From positions 1 to 9,097 of the forward strand of contig LXTK01000130.1 in the NCBI GenBank assembly GCA_001643475.1: 9,097 nt of DNA. Direction: 5' to 3'. Shown here in pieces: positions 7,152-9,097 of the stretch. Position numbers and translations under genes: made by a program. Position 1 is the first letter of the stretch, and each line of letters begins with the position of its first letter. The stretch comes from Proteobacteria bacterium SPGG2 (GTDB taxonomy: Bacteria > Pseudomonadota > Gammaproteobacteria > Acidiferrobacterales > SPGG2). The notes below the pieces were generated by a model. The model made no database searches. It was not told the origin of the DNA and was given only the letters and a program-made list of their open reading frames with translations.

Positions 7152-7457
7152 GTGTCATGTCGGGGCAGGCTGATTGAGGCCGTATTCTTGAGAGCGGACC
7201 ATGGATCCATGTCATCATCGATCGAAGGGGCACATACGCAACTGGGGGCCTGGAATTCTTGCACTTTCCCAGGGGGCGCTCGCGCTGCAGCCACGACATA
7301 TATGTAGTCTCCCGGATGGGTATACGGTATATTGCGCCCCGCAGCTTATGAATATAGGCCTTTTCGGAAGTCCCTGCCAAGGTTCGCCCGCAATTCCCTT
7401 TCTGTAAACTGCACGAACGTTCTAACATTTAATATTGTTTTCGAGGATCTTTATATT
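7152..7457. other. roughly 300-base region without a recognisable gene, upstream of the cold-shock gene
   Basis: Contains short open frames on both strands (for example + 7201-7407 and - 7428-7126), none with a ribosome site or recognisable motifs. They are Cys/Pro/Arg-rich in the way of random translation. The part next to 7458 should hold the cold-shock promoter and 5' leader: AT-rich sequence around 7423-7436 (TAACAT, TAATAT) is a possible -10 zone, but no convincing -35 was seen. It may also include the eroded 5' end of the redoxin pseudogene. Confidence 0.5.
7443..7447 (+). promoter_or_regulatory. ribosome binding site of the cold-shock gene
   Basis: GAGGA lies 10 bases before the ATG at 7458. 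It supports this start over the longer in-frame opening at 7332, which would add 42 residues foreign to the family. Confidence 0.75.
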
Positions 7458-7661
7458 ATGCGTACGGGAACTATAAAGTGGTTCAGTGAATCTAAAGGAT
7501 ATGGTTTTATCACGCCGGAGGACGGCGGCAAGGACGTTTTTGTCCACCACTCCGCGATTACGGGCACGGGGTTTAAGTCCCTGGCTGAAGGGCAACGCGT
7601 GACATTCGAGGTTCAACAGGGCCCCAAGGGCCTACAGGCGGTTGATGTTACTGCCGACTAG
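7458..7661 (+). CDS. CspA-family cold-shock protein
   Basis: Complete 67-residue single cold-shock domain (OB-fold) that binds single-stranded RNA/DNA and acts as an RNA chaperone in the cytoplasm. It opens MRTGTIKWFSESKGYGFI with RNP1 KGYGFI at 13-18 and RNP2 VFVHH at 27-31. The aromatic nucleic-acid-binding residues (Trp8, Phe9, Tyr15, Phe17, Phe28, His30) are all in place. The length is standard for CspA-type proteins. The start at 7458 is backed by GAGGA ten bases upstream, and a strong intrinsic terminator follows 28 bases after the stop, so this is a single-gene transcript. Whether it is cold-inducible cannot be told from sequence. It converges on a second small RNA-binding gene. Confidence 0.96.
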   Translation: MRTGTIKWFSESKGYGFITPEDGGKDVFVHHSAITGTGFKSLAEGQRVTFEVQQGPKGLQAVDVTAD

Positions 7662-7689
7662 CGCCTTACGACAGTAGATTCGAATTCAG

Positions 7690-7718
7690 GACTCCGCTGC
7701 ACGGCGGGGTCTTTTTTT
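7690..7718 (+). terminator. rho-independent terminator of the cold-shock gene
   Basis: Stem GACTCCGC (7690-7697) pairs with GCGGGGTC (7704-7711), eight base pairs with one G-U, around a six-base loop TGCACG. It is followed directly by seven T (7712-7718). Orientation and distance fit the cold-shock gene. Confidence 0.93.
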
Positions 7719-7769
7719 GGGCGAAAGAAATACTGCGTGGTTCGCGCATAGCAGCACGCCGTCGGGTAA

Positions 7770-8036
7770 TTAGCGGCGTTTGCGGCCTTGCGTTCGACGC
7801 GGGTCTTCGAAGCGTACGCGAAGGGCATTGCCGTTAAAGGTCTTGCCATCTAGGGCAGCGAGCGCCGCACGTGCCTCATGCCCCTCCATTTCGACAAAAC
7901 CAAAGCCGCGGCACTTGCGTGTGAAGATATCTGCAATTACTTCTACCGACCGCACGGTACCGAACTCTGCAAACAATTCCCGCACGGACTGTTCCGAGGC
8001 TTCGGCCGGCAAGTTACCAACAAACATTTTTTTCAA
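7770..8036 (-). CDS. single-RRM RNA-binding protein
   Basis: Complete 88-residue RNA-recognition-motif protein, cytosolic. RNP2 is MFVGNLP at 4-10 and RNP1 CRGFGFVEM at 42-50, with the two stacking aromatics of RNP1 (Phe45, Phe47) and Phe5 in RNP2. The beta-alpha-beta-beta-alpha-beta order is evident: helix SVRELFAEFG, helix EARAALAALDG, last strand LRVRFE. A basic Arg/Lys tail (RRTQGRKRR) ends the protein. The predicted start is TTG at 8036, because GAGGAG lies about six bases upstream; the ATG three codons later (8027) would be about 15 bases away. Similar bacterial RRM proteins are known, some cold-induced in cyanobacteria. Placement beside a cold-shock gene is suggestive, but the two are convergent, not co-transcribed. 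Targets are unknown. Confidence 0.94.
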   Translation of the reverse strand: MKKMFVGNLPAEASEQSVRELFAEFGTVRSVEVIADIFTRKCRGFGFVEMEGHEARAALAALDGKTFNGNALRVRFEDPRRTQGRKRR

Positions 8037-8042
8037 ATGCGT

Positions 8043-8048
8043 CTCCTC
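8043..8048 (-). promoter_or_regulatory. ribosome binding site deciding a TTG start for the RRM gene
   Basis: On the minus strand GAGGAG lies six bases before TTG (8034-8036) and 15 bases before the in-frame ATG (8025-8027). The spacing favours TTG initiation. Confidence 0.7.
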
Positions 8049-8263
8049 GCTGAATTAGACGAGCAGTGTAATCCACTCAGCCTTTTGGGTCCACCAGTAT
8101 CACTATGATATCAATACATTGACGCACCGGTCTGCGCCTGACATCGCTGGGGCGACTCCTTTCTTCGACGACGTCAGGGTCTGTGAACGCATATTGTTAA
8201 CGTCGGCGGTGCGGCTTGGCCGGCATTGACGTGACTAGCCTATGAGGTAGGCCCCGCAAGCAA

Positions 8264-8784
8264 ACGGCGGCAAGCCAAGCTGTTTTGTGGAACTTAGAGC
8301 GCCGGCGCCAAAACGGGTTTGAGGAATGGAGGCAATCCTACAACGATAAGGAGATCGAACGTGCCGGCCAACCAACAATCATTACTGAAGAAGGGGTTTC
8401 GGCGGTAAAAGGAAGCGATTCGATACCTACGTGGGGCCAGTTCCTTGCCTTTATTTGAGATCTCGATCGGCATCTCGTTGGCTGCCGAAGGCCATGTCAA
8501 AGAACTCGATCCAGCCAGAACATTGGGCCACAGAGGCCTCACCGGCAGTTGGCCCACATATCGCGCAAATCGTTATGGGACGTGGAAGGAGGCCTTAGGA
8601 GAGACCATTTACTATGATCGAGACGATGCACGGGAAGTAGTCATGGCGCTAATTATTGACGACGGTGTGTCTAGCCGTGGCCACCGACGCCACATCTTCG
8701 ATCCCGCTTTTCGAATTGTGGGCATGGCTTCTGGTCCCCACGCTATCCATGAATCAATGTGTGTGTACCTTCGCGGGCAGCTAA
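8264..8784 (+). pseudogene. CAP/SCP-domain protein gene, frameshifted and lacking a start
   Basis: Remnant of a bacterial CAP (SCP/PR-1-like) domain protein, a fold usually exported and of unclear biochemical role. One frame (about 8264-8407) gives TAASQAVLWNLERRRQN, then a short gap relative to the family, then EEWRQSYNDKEIERAG and IITEEGVSAV. An extra A in the run at 8407-8410 shifts frame, and the protein continues KEAIRYLRG, SLAAEGHVKE, GHRG, GETIYYDRDDAREVVMAL, RGHRRHIFDPAFRIVG, SGPHAIHESMCV to about 8765. An extra T at 8766 then separates it from TFAGS and TAA at 8782-8784, which fits the usual end of the domain. The CAP residues, including His of GHVKE and the GHRRHIFDP block, are visible. 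No start codon or signal peptide can be found upstream, where stops appear in all frames. Two indels plus the missing start argue for a pseudogene. Confidence 0.8.
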
Positions 8785-8838
8785 TAGAGCGCACCCAGGG
8801 GCAAGTGCTTAAATCGCGCTCGTCTGGGTCCGGTGACG

Positions 8839-8898
8839 CTAGGTTTGGTTGCTCAAAAGTGGCATCGGCAACCTTTGTCGGTGTTAATCCAAACCTGG
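8839..8898 (+). repeat. inverted repeat with distal T-rich tract
   Basis: CTAGGTTTGG (8839-8848) pairs with CCAAACCTGG (8889-8898), ten positions with one wobble, across a 40-base loop. A competing inner pair GGTTGC/GCAACC (8847-8852 and 8868-8873) exists. TATTTTT follows at 8901-8907. It may be a loose terminator for the CAP gene or chance; the long loop weakens the case. Confidence 0.3.
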
Positions 8899-8952
8899 CC
8901 TATTTTTCAAGTATTTGTTTTTTAACGTCTTTCCCCATACCCCGACACTCTG

Positions 8953-8968
8953 TGGCATGCGAATTGCA
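8953..8968 (+). promoter_or_regulatory. sigma-54 (RpoN) promoter, -24/-12 element
   Basis: TGGCATGCGAATTGCA matches the RpoN consensus TGGCACG-N4-TTGCW at every conserved position except C6 (T here), with correct spacing between GG and GC. Transcription should start about 12 bases after the GC, near 8979. A TATAAT (8971-8976) follows directly but has no matching -35. A sigma-54 promoter implies an enhancer-binding activator and an upstream activator site, which I could not identify. Confidence 0.75.
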
Positions 8969-9008
8969 ACTATAATGCCAAGACCCTAACCGGAAGCATG
9001 CCTCAGTC

Positions 9009-9097
9009 ATGAAAAACGTTCCTAGGCCGGCCAGAACCAGGACGGACCAACCCTCCACCGCCGCCGATGATCTCGACCGCGGCGCTTCGCCACCTAC
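9009..9097 (+). CDS. N-terminus of an unidentified protein, runs off the window
   Basis: ATG at 9009 opens a frame to the window end (29 codons). It begins MKNVPRPARTRTDQ and is rich in Arg, Pro, Ala, Asp and Thr with no recognisable motif, signal peptide or membrane segment, so this is a disordered-looking N-terminus. GGAAG at 8992-8996 lies 12 bases upstream, a slightly long spacing. It sits about 30 bases after the predicted sigma-54 transcription start, the main reason to believe it. Another frame with ATG near 9067 is also open to the edge, so the start is uncertain. Confidence 0.4.
   Translation, partial: MKNVPRPARTRTDQPSTAADDLDRGASPP

Noticed and set aside
7126..7428. Open frame of 100 residues on the minus strand
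   Set aside because: No recognisable motif or ribosome site, and it overlaps the redoxin remnant in a different frame.
7332..7457. N-terminal extension of the cold-shock protein
   Set aside because: It would add 42 foreign residues to a domain that normally stands alone, and the GAGGA site supports 7458.
1..9097. CRISPR arrays, insertion sequences, phage genes, toxin-antitoxin pairs or defence systems
   Set aside because: No regularly spaced repeats, transposase or integrase motifs, or nuclease/antitoxin-like small gene pairs were seen on either strand.

Overview
The window looks like chromosome of a proteobacterium, most likely a gammaproteobacterium. This rests on a Uup-type ABC-F ATPase, a CspA-type cold-shock protein, a single-domain RRM protein with a basic tail, an FQMLCPxC-type redoxin, Sec and lipoprotein signals, and a textbook sigma-54 promoter. 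Base composition is moderate. No phage, transposon, CRISPR array, rRNA or tRNA is visible.

Layout. Bases 1-1731 (+) hold the 3'-most nine tenths of uup. Convergent to it and only 12 bases away is a minus-strand pair (3251 to 1744): a secreted histidine-phosphatase-like protein whose reading frame shifts just before its C-terminus, then a lipoprotein alpha/beta hydrolase. Next on + comes a GYD-domain protein (3526-3819) with a perfect Shine-Dalgarno, then an exported nine-repeat ankyrin protein (4005-4970). Directly facing it, with 5 bases between the stops, is a second exported ankyrin gene (5699 to 4976, minus) broken by an inferred 23-base deletion. An N-formylglutamate amidohydrolase family gene (5783-6601, +) follows. 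It is convergent with a clearly dead redoxin gene (about 7151 to 6626, minus) carrying two nonsense codons and one single-base insertion. Bases 7152-7457 hold nothing recognisable. A cold-shock gene (7458-7661, +) with a strong terminator converges on an RRM protein gene (8036 to 7770, minus). A frameshifted CAP/SCP-domain gene remnant (about 8264-8784, +) comes next. The window ends with a sigma-54 -24/-12 element (8953-8968) in front of an unidentified reading frame that runs off the end.

How it fits together. This is a mosaic of short, mostly independent housekeeping and accessory units, not one system. Two themes stand out. First, many products are exported: phosphatase, lipoprotein hydrolase and two ankyrin proteins carry export signals, and CAP family members usually do. 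Second, four of the recognisable genes carry reading-frame lesions while their neighbours are intact. Restoring each frame returns a canonical family sequence, so these are real genes that were recently broken (or, for the pure indels, possibly assembly errors). I did not find a convincing new multi-gene system. The best leads are the lesion cluster, the facing ankyrin pair, the phosphatase frameshift that overlaps the hydrolase start, and the sigma-54 promoter at the right edge.
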